A stretch of 64,000 nt of DNA from Limnanthes douglasii subsp. nivea (GCA_036936605.1 JAUPFV010000002.1:321176893-321240892), one strand, 5' to 3'. Shown: positions 22,590 to 33,835, counted from the stretch's first letter. Numbers and translations are program-made. Notes: generated by a model not told the origin, from the letters alone.

Positions 22590-24050
22590 CTGTTGAAGAA
22601 CCAACGACGCAAGAAAAAGCATTCAACAATGAAAATTGGAGGTTGGAAATGGTGGAGGAGCTTGAGGTAATTAAGAAAAATAGAACATGAGAGCTTAGAA
22701 AATTACCACTAGAACACAAAGCGATAGGTTTAAAATGGGTTTATAAGTTGAAGAATAATCCAAAGGGTAAAATTATTAAATATAAGGCAAGAATCGTGGT
22801 TAAAGGCTACATTCAAGAACATGGAATTGATTATAAGGAGGTTTTTCCTCCAATTGCTCGATTAGAAACTATTAGATTGCTTATGGCACTAGCAGCCCAT
22901 GAAGGGTGGCAACTACACCATATGGATGTGAAATCAGCGTTTTTGAATGGGGATCTAAAGGAATTGGTTTATGCTAAGCAACCACAAGGTTTTGCTGAGA
23001 AAGGAAGAGAAGATGAAGTTTTGAGATTGAATAAAGCATTATAGGTTTGAAATAGGCTCTAAGAGCTTGGAATGAAAAACTAGACTTTTGTTTACAGAAT
23101 TTGGGTTATGAGAAATGTATTCTCGAACATGCAGTTTACAAACGAAAAAATGGAAGTAATATGCATTATGTTGGTGTTTATGTTGATGATTTAGTAATAA
23201 CAGACTCAAACTTGGCAAAACTAAGAAGTTTCAAAGCAAAGTTGAAAGAAATGTTTGACATGACAGATTTGGGTTTATTAAGTTTTTATGTGGGAATTGA
23301 GGTTAAACAGAGGTCTAATCATATAAATTTGAGCCAAACAAGTTATGCATAAAGGATTTTGGACAAAATGGGAATGCTGAGTTGTAAACCATGTCGTGTA
23401 CCAATTGATTCAAGGCTAAAGCTAAGCATGACTGATGGAAATCCATCCGTTGATGCAACAATGTATCGTAGTGTCATTGGGGTTTGAGGTACTTAATCCA
23501 TACTAGACCTGATATATCATTTGTTGTTAGCGTGGCTAGCCGTTTCATGGAAAAACCCTCTATAAAACATATGAGTGCTATCAAACAAATTCTTCGATAT
23601 ATAAAGGGTACACTCAATTTTGGGTTGAAGTATGCTAAAAGAGAACAACAACATCTAGATTTGATTGGGTATGCTGATAAATATCTTGCTAGAGACATTG
23701 ATGATCGGAAAAGTACCTATGGGGTTGTTTTTTTCTGGACATTGATCTGATTAGTTGGACTTCACAAAAACAGAAGGTTGTAGCACTGTCTTCATGTGAA
23801 GCTGAATATGTTCCTACTTATGCAGAAGCTTGCCAAACAACGTGGCTGAAGAGGTTGCTGGAAGAGTTATGCGAAATTAAAGTTGAAAAAGTTAGTTCAC
23901 GAGTTGATAACAAGTCTGCAATTGATTTAGCAAAGAAACTCGTCTTTCATGGAAAAAGTAAACACATAGATATCAAGATTCATTTTTTGCGTGATTTCCT
24001 GAAACAAGGAATCCTTGATATTGCGCATGTCAACACAGAATAATAAATTC
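22590..24050 (+). pseudogene. copia reverse transcriptase and RNase H remnant, unit A
   Basis: 22748-23044 is RT with YKARIVVKGYIQEHGIDY and HHMDVKSAFLNGDL. 23101-23352 contains the intact YVDDLVIT catalytic box. 23484-23750 and 23855-24043 are RNase H (HTRPDISFVVSVASRFMEK, IKGTLNFGLKY, KHIDIKIHFLRDFLKQ). Stops at 23042, 23350 and near 23485 and 23750 break the polyprotein. The RNase H end is followed immediately by non-LTR flanking sequence, because of the deletion at about 24057. Confidence 0.9.
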
Positions 24051-24057
24051 CAGATTT

Positions 24058-25430
24058 GTTTACCAAGACATGAACATTTTGGTACTAACCAAACCCGATA
24101 TGTCTCTGATAATAGTTCGGCTATGATAAATTATAATAAATAAGCCTGAAAAATAGTAATAGTCTAAACGAAGATGTGAAGTCAGATATTCGGCAGACAA
24201 CAAGTTCAAACGTCCAATCCTCGACTAACGTCAAAAGATGCTTCAGCCAAAGTCAGTAGATGGTTTGGACAATTAAAGCTAGCCCGTCTTTGTTACTCGC
24301 ACAAGAACTTAAAGGACTACTGTTAAGGATATATATAATCTGGCCCATCAATCATTTCAGTACTAAACAAATTTAAAAAATGGTAAAAAAATATGATATC
24401 TAGATAGTTAGAATAAGATAGTATCAAATCTCTCTAATATCTTACAAATATATTTTGTAACAATAAAATCTAATAACCATGAATAAAATACATGCGTACT
24501 TATTTTATTATCATTTGTTAGAAATATTGGTAATCCACATTATTCAAAAACTTTTCAGGATATCTTCGATTTCAAATCTACTTAGCATTTCCGAATCATT
24601 CTAAACAAATATGATGGGTTTAAAATTATAGTTATGATTAGAAATTATAAATATAAAAATATTTTTAAAATAAATGAAAAAACAAGTTAAGTTTCAATAA
24701 GTTAACCTAATATTTTAGGGTTTAAAATTCTAAGTTTTAAATTTTCTATATAAAATAAAACTTTGTTTGTTACGTTATGTCAACGTATTCAAATATCTTA
24801 TAACAAATTTAAGATTTGTATTTTGTATGTCGTAAAAATAAATCATTAACAAAATTCTAATGGAAATAAGCTAAAAAGCTTAATAAAATCAAAACTATTC
24901 AACATATTAGATATACTCTCGTGATTAAAAAGGAAATAAGGTCAAAGCTTATTTATATTACTATATTAGCATTAGCTTTAACTCTTAATAGGAATAAGAC
25001 TCGTATTTAAATACATACGTAGACATCCATTCATCAAATAACCATAACAATTTTATCTATTAACCATGTAAGATATTTTAATAATATTAAATAGTGTACT
25101 AAAAAAAGTTTAGAAGATTATTAAACGTTTTTTCCAACACATCGGCTTTGATCTCTTTTTATTTCCTACCTTATTTTACTCTATTGGAATAGCGGATTTG
25201 TGTTGTATATGCCTTGTTAAATATCTTTCTATTTATTTTGGTTCGTTTGAACCTTACTCCAGATTCGCCATTATACTTTATCAAGTCATACTCTAATATT
25301 CAATGTCCATTGATTCACGTGCAGATAAATATACTCAATGTATTTGTTAATTGAGGATTATCACTATTAATGTGAGCCCTTAAATAATTTGACATGATGT
25401 TCACTTAATCCAAAACATTCATATAAATCA
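24058..25430. other. AT-rich flank after the copia deletion, unit A
   Basis: No gene is visible. 24058-24400 matches B 62909-63205. 24058-25430 also matches 27110-29060 of the inner duplication. This corresponds to the region upstream of the MADS gene in the second copy. Confidence 0.55.
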
Positions 25431-26129
25431 TATAAAACATTAAAAAATATGAATTAATCATAATAACATATGACATATATTGTATATCATTTGGAATTTT
25501 CCATTGGTGAGATACTTTATACATTCATCATTGGTAAAATAATTATATGAATGTTCAACGGTACTCTCATCTACATCTCGTCGAAAAATTTATCTTTTAC
25601 TTTTGGTTTATTTTTGCGACTATAAACACCGTCGATGTTACTACCTTCAGCTATAGAGACATCCATACCTTAAAAAATGAAAGGAATGAGAGGAACAACG
25701 TGAAATGTAACATCTACATTTTCTCATAAATTAAATGTGTAAGCTTAAAAAATTCTTCTTAGTCACAATATTAAACCATACAACCATTATTTTGATTATT
25801 TTAACTATCTCAATAGTAATTATCTTCATCATATTTTCCCATTTATAAAAAAAATAAAAAAAAATTGTAACAATAACAACAAGCAAATAAATGATTCAAA
25901 AATATCAATAAACTAGGTGTACAATATTGAAAGAATATTGAATAAGAAAGTGGAGAGAGAAAGTAAATGAAGGACATGAGTGGGTATTTATATCAAAACG
26001 TATTAATAAATTTAAATCTTTAAATTAACTTGTAAGACAAATAGTTTGGATAAGGTTCGAGTACCAGAATTATAAAAGGAAGAATGTGCACGTGCCTGGC
26101 TAAAATATGACTTGCATATACATATACAT

Positions 26130-26541
26130 GGGCTAAAAAGCACTGTTAGTCCTCCATGTTTACCACTTGTATCAACATAGTCCCTTTCGTTCACTTTTGC
26201 ATAAAACTCATCCCTTTCATTTTAAAAATTTGCACAATTAGTCCCTCCGCATATTTTGGGGGACCAAAAGTGATACAAAACTTGGGATTTGAGGACCAAA
26301 ATTGATATAAAACTTGGGATTTGGGGACCAAAAGTGATACAAAATTTGGGATTTGGGGACCAAAAGTGATACAAAACTTAGAATTTAAGTGCCACGTGTC
26401 AGTTTTGTAATGGTTTATATGTGCGGAGGACTATATTTGCAAATTTCTAAAACGAAGAGGATGAGTTTTATGCAGAAGTGAACGAAAGGGACTATGTTGA
26501 TACAAGTGGTAAACATGGAGGACTAACAGTGTTTTTTACCC
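26130..26541. mobile_element. MITE with ~120-bp terminal inverted repeats and 9-bp target duplication (Mutator-like)
   Basis: The left end GGGCTAAAAAGCACTGTTAG and the right end, read on the other strand, GGGTAAAAAACACTGTTAG, match at about 90% over about 120 bp (26130-26250 and 26420-26541). The element is flanked by CATATACAT at 26121-26129 and 26542-26550. The 9-bp duplication and long inverted repeats fit a non-autonomous Mutator-like element. There is no coding sequence inside. The homologous position near 19425 in the first inner copy has no insertion. Confidence 0.88.
26259..26390. repeat. ~33-bp tandem repeat in the MITE core
   Basis: Four imperfect units carry the pattern GGGGACCAAAAGTGATACAA followed by AACTTGGGATTTG. 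They fill the space between the inverted repeats. Confidence 0.85.
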
Positions 26542-27679
26542 CATATACATGTGTAAGTTTCTTCCACTAACTTGTTTATTAACCAAAACATAAATAGAAT
26601 TCTTTCAATTTCACAAGCTTTATCACTAAAAAAACCTTAATAAATACAAATCTCCTATAATGGATATTACTTTTCCTTACAAATATTTACCAGCATATTT
26701 TGGCAAGAACCACAAACTAATATTCAAACATTGAATGATTAAAAAGTTCGAAGATGTTCCCTAGAAATGTTCATCTCTTACCTTAATCTTTGCCAACAAA
26801 TAGGAGGGTTACTAAGATAATTTAAAAAGAAAGTCAAAGAAAATAAACATGTAGACACCTATAATATTCCAAAATTATAGAAGTGGTAAACAAATTGGCA
26901 GAGTTTTTCGTCATCATTCGACCTTGCGGGGCGCTCGAGTACCTTTAGAAGAAGCCCGCCCAAAAAACACTCATAGAATCTTGAAGTTATCAAAGAATAA
27001 TAAACACTTTAGATATCAACCTACCAGATGTTAGTTTCACTTTTTCCTTTCAGAAAAATAAAGTTCTTACCCCTCAAGGAAGGTTTTTGTCGGCGAATGT
27101 TTTTAATGAGCCAAGAACGGTTTAGTACTAAACAATTCAAAGACGTGTCTATTAACAGTTCAGTTATGATAAGTTAGAATCAATAAGTCGTAAGACTTTT
27201 AAAAGACTAAACGAAGATGGTTGCCATAAATATTTCAATATGAAAAATATGTAAGATGTAATAGCTTCGAATCTGAAGACAGATGTTCGGCAGAGAACAA
27301 GTTCAAACGTCCAATCCTCGGCTAACACCAAGAGATGTTTCGACAAATGTGAGTAGATTCTTTAGGCAATCAAAAATTTTCATTCTTTGTTACTCGGACA
27401 AGGACTAAGGGGTACGACTAAAGAGATAAATGGTATGACAATACTGTTCCATCAATCATTTCAGTACTAAAAAATCCAAAACAATCGGTAAATTATATGA
27501 TTTCTAAGTGGTTAGAATAAGATAATATTAAATTTTCCTAATATCTTATAAATGAATTTTGTAATAGTAAAATCTATAAACAAATAACCATGAATTAAAT
27601 ACCCATTCAACTATTTTATTATCAATTTTATCATAATTTTTTTTCCAGAACTATGATTTATCCCAAGTCGAAACACGAA

Positions 27680-27915
27680 TCGATTCTAACAAAGAAATAA
27701 AACCCCAATCGAAACCCCAATCGAATCTAACATAGAAATCTAACAACAATCGAAACCCTAATCGAATCTAACAACAATCGAAACCCTAATCGAATCTAAC
27801 AAAGAAATCTAACAACAATCGAAACCCTAATCGAATCGAACAAAGAAATCTAACAACAATCAAAACCCTAATCGAATCTAACAAAGAAATCTAACTTCAA
27901 ACCCTAATCGAAAAA
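27680..27915. repeat. ~41-bp minisatellite
   Basis: About five units are built from AATCGAAACCCTAATCGAAT and CTAACAAAGAAATCTAACAAC. The unit is absent from the matching part of the first inner copy (near 24510), so it came with the insertion of about 600 bp at 27626-28237. Confidence 0.85.
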
Positions 27916-27949
27916 TGAAGAAGCAAAGAAAATGAATAAATCATACCTA

Positions 27950-28125
27950 CTCCAAGGCTTCTCTATCTTCGAATCTGTTTTGTAAGGTAGTGATAATGGT
28001 GAAGAATGGGTTTTCTTCTCCAAGGTTTCTCTCTCTTCGAATCTGTTTTGTAAGGTAGTGATAATGGTGAAAAATGGGTTTTCTTCTTTGTAAGGTAGTG
28101 ATAATGGTGAAGAATGGGTTTTGTT
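27950..28125. repeat. ~60-bp tandem repeat next to the minisatellite
   Basis: Two full units and a partial one carry CTTCGAATCTGTTTTGTAAG, then GTAGTGATAATGGTGAAGAA and TGGGTTTTCTTCT. On the minus strand each encodes an NPFFTIITTLQ-like peptide in an open frame (28246-27947), but nothing else supports a gene. The boundaries of the enclosing insertion carry TATTATCAA on both sides (27617-27625, 28238-28246), a possible 9-bp target duplication. Confidence 0.7.
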
Positions 28126-29330
28126 GTACTGAATGGCTAATGTTGTACTGAATGACTATATGGAGGAAATAACACCATGGAAGTTTTTTCAAATTATGGA
28201 GGAAATAATAATTTCCATGGAGAAAATAGCTTTGGCCTATTATCAAACTTTTCAGAATATTTTTGGTTTCAGATCTACTCGTGAACTATCCAAACCAAAA
28301 ACAAATTTAATATTGTGTCAAAGTATTTAATTTTGATTTCTAAATGAAATATGGGCTTAAAATTATAGTTTTAATCAGAAACTATAAACATAAATTTTAT
28401 TTTAAAATACACAAAAACAAGTTAAATTTATAATAATTTAACTTTTGTAGTTTAGGGTAGAGACTTTTAAGTCCTAAATTTTATATATTAAATAAAACTT
28501 AGTTTGTTACCGGACGGACCAGTGTATTTAAGTATCTTATAACAAATTTAAAATTCATACATTGTATACGGTAATAATAACATAGCACTTGTAATGAAAA
28601 TAAGTTAAACAACTCAAATTAAAACTATTTCAACATTTACTCTCAAAATAAAAAATAATAATTTATATTACTATTTCAACATTAGCTTTAACCCTTAGAA
28701 GGACACGTAATTATGGATACATTACATTCATTCATCAAATGATTTGTTATAAACATTATAAATTCAACCGTTAACCATTTAAAATATTCAACTAATATTA
28801 GATAGTGTATTAAAAAAAGTATTGGAATATTATTAAACATTGTTTCCGCCGCATCATATTTTCTCTTTATTTTATATCTTATTTTACTCAATTTGAATAC
28901 TCTACTTGTGGTGTGTACTATATGTCTTGTTAAATATCTTTCCATCCGCTTGACCTCATCTCATGTTCAGATAATTTTTTCAATGTATTTGTTAATTCTA
29001 AATTAATAATAATGTACTTATTCATCTTAACTCCTACACGATGTTCACTTAATCCAAAACTTTCAGTATAAAACCTCTTTTTTGATATCGCCTCAGAGAA
29101 TGCATGATAATGTATTCGTAGAGAGAATATATGTCCAGTCTTGGTGGAAAAAAAAAATTAAACCTTGTCACCTACCAAATATAACTATACCAAATTTGTG
29201 TTCTACGATGAGTTGGATCTTATCTTACGTATTACTATACTGATAGGTTAATTCCTTTTCTGGATTATTTGATTCCAAAATATAATTAAACCTAAACCTG
29301 ATGCATACATTAATACCCTAGTTCCTCTTC

Positions 29331-29338
29331 TTTATAAA
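29331..29338 (+). promoter_or_regulatory. TATA box of the MADS-box gene
   Basis: TTTATAAA lies 65 bp upstream of the chosen ATG, a normal spacing for a plant promoter with a 5' leader of about 35-40 nt. Confidence 0.6.
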
Positions 29339-29403
29339 CAACACAAATCCTATAATCTAGATACACAAAAAGGTTGAACTCTTCTTCTCTTTTTTCCGTC
29401 AAC

Positions 29404-29913
29404 ATGGTTAAGAGAAGCAATAGTTATATTGTTGACAGGGCTCAGAGGAAAACTAGCTACACGAAGAGAAGCGCAGGTATTTTGAAAATGGCTAAAGAGC
29501 TTGGCATCTTGTGTGATGTCAAAGTTTGTGCCATCATACAAAGTGAGTTCGACGCAGAACCCATCATTCAACCTCCTATTAATGAAGCTAGGCCTATTCT
29601 TCGAGAATTCATGAACATGGCACCGGAGCAACGAGAGAAAAATATGCTCGACCAAGAGACATATCTACGCGAAAAAATCAAGAAAATTTGGCAGAAGTGT
29701 GGAGAGCAAAGCAAGAAGAATCATGACATGTGGATGACTCATGTTATGTTCCAGCTCGCGAACGGTGAGATCCAGGTAAAAGACCTCAGCTATGATGAAC
29801 TCATATGGGTTATCGAGATAAACAATCAGTACCGGAAAGATATTCAAGCGAGGTGCGAACTTCTCAAAAGAGCTGCAAGTACTTCAGTGAGTTCATCAGG
29901 GCCAACTCACTGA
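29404..29913 (+). CDS. Type I (M-gamma-like) MADS-box protein, AGL80/PHERES-like
   Basis: A single open exon of 169 codons. Type I MADS genes are usually intronless and act as nuclear DNA-binding transcription factors, many in the female gametophyte or endosperm. The MADS domain covers roughly residues 1-55: RKTSYTKRSAGILKMAKEL and LCDVKVCAII match the M-gamma pattern. The central part (FMNMAPEQREKNMLDQETYL, then IKKIW) and MTHVMFQ fit the AGL80/PHERES-type C-terminal region, with a likely coiled coil at residues 75-110. The start at 29404 has A at -3 and G at +4. An in-frame ATG at 29374 would add ten residues but lies before the conserved MVKRS start. The domain is slightly short and has lost some basic residues of the usual KRKKG block, so DNA binding may be altered. 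There is no copy in unit B. Confidence 0.85.
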   Translation: MVKRSNSYIVDRAQRKTSYTKRSAGILKMAKELGILCDVKVCAIIQSEFDAEPIIQPPINEARPILREFMNMAPEQREKNMLDQETYLREKIKKIWQKCGEQSKKNHDMWMTHVMFQLANGEIQVKDLSYDELIWVIEINNQYRKDIQARCELLKRAASTSVSSSGPTH

Positions 29914-30033
29914 ATCCAGCATTCACAATTTTTATTTTATAGTGTAACATGGTACCGCTTTTTTTTTTTTTAAAGTTATCATGTTCGAGTTTTTATTTTA
30001 TCGATAACTCCTAGTTTTTTTATTTTTCTAATC

Positions 30034-30039
30034 AATAAA
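30034..30039 (+). terminator. Possible polyadenylation signal of the MADS-box gene
   Basis: AATAAA occurs 121 bp after the stop codon in a T-rich stretch. Plant signals are loose, so this is only a candidate. Confidence 0.35.
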
Positions 30040-30141
30040 TTTATTTGCTTTTTGTTTCTTTCTATTATTAGTACCGTATAATATGGTATCAAATATATTT
30101 TGATCATATACGAGTTTGAATTTATTGATTGTTTGGTATTA

Positions 30142-30250
30142 TGTTCTGTTCGAATGTTAGGGATTGTCAGTGTTTTTTATTTTTCTTGTTCATTATCTTA
30201 GGTTTTGTTCGAATTTTAGGGATTTCGGGTGTTTTGTATTTTTCTTGTTC
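30142..30250. repeat. ~59-bp direct repeat downstream of the MADS-box gene
   Basis: Two copies carry GTTCTGTTCGAATGTTAGGG or GTTTTGTTCGAATTTTAGGG, each followed by TATTTTTCTTGTTC. Confidence 0.8.
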
Positions 30251-30432
30251 GGTTATTTATGCATATAAAAGAATCATTCCAAGTGTTAATAGTCATTAAT
30301 GAAATTAAATCACCATTAACCATTTGAGCGACAATCTTTTCAACAACATAAACATCATTTTTAGTAGTTTCTCCACCATTTCATCCACCAAAATTTCAGT
30401 AATGTTGCATCATTAGGAGATACCGATACCAC

Positions 30433-30886
30433 GTGCTGCTATCCACTGCGCCAGACCCTAGATTTTTGTGTAATTTAGGCAGTGCTACCCACTACGTCAT
30501 ATGTACATTCATGTCTCGCCCAGGTATGTTCTCATCTCCTACTTCAGGTATTCTTTCATCCTTGTGGATTTTGGATTCTCGTATGTCTCGTCATATGTTA
30601 ACTTACATGTTATATTTTCTTTAATTCTCATATATCACCCGTGTATTTTTATATATGTCAGTGTTATATGAATGTCGGTAGAGAGTGTTGGTTCTATTGC
30701 TACCCCTCGCATATCAATCACTCATATTTACTACATTCTCAACCTTATTTTAAATCTGGTTTAGGACAGTCAATTTTACTAAGTTTGGTCATTGTGTATT
30801 TTTTTTCTTTTGCTTTATGTGGAACTCTTCCCGTCCCGAACATCGCTAGTAAACATTCGTCAAACCAAAAATGCTATATCATCTTA
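30433..30886 (+). pseudogene. Ty1/copia protease-region remnant at the A/B unit border
   Basis: The frame at 30433-30624 ends with SLWILDSRMSRHML, the copia protease signature W-x-L-D-S-G-A-S-x-H-M with Gly changed to Arg. The next block (VGSIATPRISITHIYYI, near 30685-30740) is the following protease segment. Unit C begins inside the same remnant (63213 matches 154). Copia protease debris thus lies at each unit border. Confidence 0.6.
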
Positions 30887-32522
30887 AATTAATTTTATAA
30901 AAAACGAATGCAGAACATAATATATTTTCTAAACAAAGTTCACCTTTATTGTTAGATCATTTGTAGTCGTACTTTTTAAATCTGCATGTCAAGTAATGCC
31001 AACTACATATGTATTAATAGTATTAATTTTGATCCATCCTTAACTTTTATCTTTTACAAAAATAAATTTGATTTGATTTTCATATATTTTTAAAAAGATA
31101 TATTTTTAAATAAAAAAATTGATTTTGTTTCTATCTATTATTTAAAATATATGTTAAATATTAGTTTTGATTTTTTTATTTGCTCGAGTATATTCTAAAA
31201 ATACTTTTTAAATAATAAAGTTGATTTTATTTCATGCATCTTTTCTATAAAAATTGATTTTATTTCTATTAGCTTTTCAAAAATATCTTTTATGTAATGA
31301 ATTTGATTTTAGTTCCATGTATCTTTTAAAATATCTTTTAAATATTGGAATTTATTTTGTTATATGATTATATCATATTTTTAAAATATCTTTTAAAATA
31401 ATATGTTAAAAGTTTTTTTTTATAATTAATTTTTTATATCGGGTAACAAACTATTAAAATGGAAATAAAAATATTAAAAAAACTAAAGAAAATGAAAAAT
31501 GGAAGATTGAAAAAAAAGAAAATAATAATTTCCGGGTTTTGTTAAGTCTCTCAGAATTTAATAAATACACTAAAAATATTAAATTGTTTTAATTAACCTG
31601 TACTTTAACTCATTTAGTGGAGTAATTTTTGGAACGGTATACTCCAATCTATAATCAAAAACTCATCAAAAAACCTAACATTCGAATTAACTCTAAAGAA
31701 TAAAACAAACAAGAATTCGGGAAAACCTAATACTCGAATCAACTCTACCACTTGGATTACTTTTTGGTGGAGAGACCAAATACTCGAATTGCCTTTATGT
31801 GAGACTAGGTATTCGAAAAATGATGCCGTTGAAAAATTTCACAGATAAAATAAATTACGATAATCAGATCAGTTACGGTATTAAAATTATTCAGCATATA
31901 AATTGATAATCCTAAATTCATAATTGAAATTACCACCGGATATAGACATACAATTGATAATCCCAAAAGATCCATTTTACAAATAGATCCAACCCATTTA
32001 AAAAAAAGACTCAATTATCTATAAAAACAAAACAATTACATCCCCAAATTAAAATATTTAACCCCAATTTCAAAATCAATTCTTCCTCCTCAAACTTTCT
32101 TTGTCATATTATCAAATTCATTAAGGGTAAAATTGTGTTTAAAATTTAAGTTTGGACTAATAGGTAAATAAAATCATATTTTGGTAGATATTGGTAAAAT
32201 CTATTTGAGGCTGGACTTAATTAGTAAATTGGATACGTTTTTATACCCAATTGGTATAAATCCCTAAGGAAAACAACGAATACAGCATGGTGAAAAGCAA
32301 AGCAAAATCCGATAACTACTCAAAATGAAAAGAACCAAACAAAATGTGGGTTCAAAAGATGAAGTACATTAATGTTAACAATAAATAAGACATCAAAAAA
32401 GATAAATGGGCATATTTAAATGAATCAAAATCTCAAATAGGAATAGTCCACAAGTACAACAATCTAATAAGAACTTATTATCAAAATTTTATATACCAAA
32501 TTCCATTTAATCCACAAATAAA
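30887..32522. other. AT-rich stretch without recognisable gene, unit B
   Basis: Copy of 291-1920 with scattered substitutions and indels. No coding pattern is visible. The minus-strand frame at 32014-31805 is present only because of indels. Confidence 0.6.
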
Positions 32523-32762
32523 ATGGATAATTTACAACCCAAAAGTAACATTAGTAAAGAATATTATAGATTAGAGTTGACTTCAACACATGAAAGTTTT
32601 GATAAAGTCACAAAAAAAATTGATGCCTTTAATATAATTGACTATAGTAATAACATACCATTATCTAATAAGATAAATTCAACTGGAAATGATATAGAAT
32701 CTCCTAAGTATTCAAGATCAACAACCCTTCCAACAACTCAAGAGAATGAAAAAAAACATTAA
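32523..32762 (+). other. Unrecognised 79-codon open frame before the LINE fragment, unit B
   Basis: Open from ATG to TAA (MDNLQPKSNISKEYY start). It is hydrophilic with no known domain, and is frameshifted in unit A by one base. It could be a LINE ORF1 tail, from its position and strand only. Confidence 0.35.
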
Positions 32763-32849
32763 ATAAAGAAAACAACAAAAATCTTTCAAAAAGGTTTAAA
32801 ATGTCTAAGTAAAAAATAATTATAGGTTCCAATTACTATACATTATTTA

Positions 32850-33830
32850 AGCTGGACTAACCACGGTGTCGGCAATAAAGGAACCTTAAGAAGATTAAAA
32901 TCATTAATAAAACTATAAAATATTGATTTCATTGTTCTTCAAAAGCCAATGATATCAATTCATAAAGTGGACAAAATTTCAAAATAAATTAGGTTCACCA
33001 ATGATAAAGCTAATATTAATAATAAAATATGAATATTTTTGAAAGATAACTTTCAAATATTTTTTTTTGAAAATAATGACCAACTTCTCTGTATGATGGT
33101 GAAACAATCCTCATTGAATAAATAGTTTATGTTCAGGATCATATATGATAAATGCTCAAGAAATCAAAGACTATCATTATGGAACAATCTCAGATAAATC
33201 TCCACAACTAACTAAGAGTGGTTACTTGCTGGAGTTCAATGAAAATAACAAACGCAATTGAGAGGTACAAACGATTTCAACAGTATGATCCTGGATTGTC
33301 AACTTGAGGATCCAGGATATATTGGTTCAAAATACACTTGGTATAATAATAAAAAGCATAATAGATTAGATAGAACATTACACAATTCAACATGGAGTGA
33401 TTATTTCAATATCACAAGGGTCAATAATCTAGCAAGAACTGAGTCACATTATTCCCCTTGCGTATATCCATCTCATCTCAAAATAACAAATGAATCCTTT
33501 CATTTCAACTCCAAAATATGTGGATCCTTCACAATGATATCCTAAAATTGTTAATCAAAGTTGGAAATAGCATCTTTCTGGTGACCCAATAACAATATTC
33601 TAGTCAAAATTAAAAAAGATTAAAAAATAAATTAAAGATATGGAACAAAGACATCTTTGGCAATATGTTTGACAGTTTTGCCCAAGTTGTTGAAAAATGT
33701 TAGGATTTTTGAAACGTTGCTTGAGGAACCTTAAAACATAATACTAAAATCATTTTATTTTAAAATTAGAGCTATCCACTTGAATTTATTGGCCGAAGAA
33801 GAGGCATTCTAGCAACAAATGAGTACCTTT
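32850..33830 (+). pseudogene. LINE endonuclease remnant, unit B
   Basis: Same as 2250-3230, with about 1% differences. The 33258-33545 frame holds GSKYTWYNN, RLDRTL and TESHYSP. Decayed linker follows to about 33830, where copia sequence begins directly, so one element landed in or recombined with the other before the unit duplicated. Confidence 0.7.
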
Positions 33831-33835
33831 ATTTG

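Larger units (their letters stand above)
19857..24057 (+). mobile_element. Degenerate Ty1/copia retrotransposon, unit A (3' LTR deleted)
   Basis: The 5' LTR is at 19857-20050 (194 bp, TG...CA), the primer site at 20053, gag from about 20094, protease and integrase at about 21075-22240, and RT and RNase H at about 22590-24050. The flanking GAACA at 19852-19856 is the left target duplication. The right one survives only in unit B (62634-62638). At about 24057 the sequence jumps from RNase H straight to flanking DNA, losing about 590 bp with the 3' LTR. Many stops show it is dead. The same insertion is in unit B at 58583-62633, so it entered before the unit duplicated. Confidence 0.9.
18746..25430. 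repeat. Older inner duplication, first copy (interrupted by copia 19857-24057)
   Basis: Without the copia insertion this segment aligns with 25503-29075 at roughly 75-80% by eye. Anchors are ATCGGTGAGATA at 18746 against ATTGGTGAGATA at 25503; GAGACTTTCATACACGTG near 19418 against the MITE target site; and the GATGTTCACTTAATCCAAAAC stretch near 25395 against 29040. It is much older than the unit A/B duplication. A MADS-box coding region does not follow this copy. Confidence 0.65.
25503..29075. repeat. Older inner duplication, second copy (MADS upstream region)
   Basis: This aligns with 18746-25430 after removal of the copia element. It contains private insertions: a MITE (26130-26541) and about 600 bp with minisatellites (about 27626-28237). 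At 26965-26969 it keeps AAACA where the copia element sits in the other copies. It leads directly into the promoter of the MADS-box gene. Confidence 0.65.
1..30595. repeat. Tandem unit A of a ~30.6-kb repeat
   Basis: Position 1 aligns with 30596, and the two stretches then stay collinear, with indels, through about 24400 in A and 63210 in B. Identity is about 99% up to 7506 and lower beyond it. A carries private changes: a deletion of about 3.9 kb at 3328, 310 bp lost at 7507, and loss of the 3' LTR of its copia element at about 24058. It alone contains the MADS-box gene and the older inner duplication at 18746-29075. The left edge of the window may lie inside a longer array. Confidence 0.85.

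Noticed and set aside
26012..26194. Minus-strand 60-codon frame
   Set aside because: It lies over the left inverted repeat of the MITE and has no protein-like character.
27680..27915. Possible telomere-like or CRISPR-like array (CCCTAA inside repeats)
   Set aside because: The unit is about 41 bp without unique spacers, and CCCTAA occurs only once per unit; it is a minisatellite.
28133..28330. Plus-strand 65-codon frame near the minisatellites
   Set aside because: It crosses the boundary of the private insertion and is not present in the other inner copy.
29350..29847. Minus-strand frames opposite the MADS-box gene
   Set aside because: They are antisense shadows; the plus strand carries a recognisable MADS domain with promoter signals.
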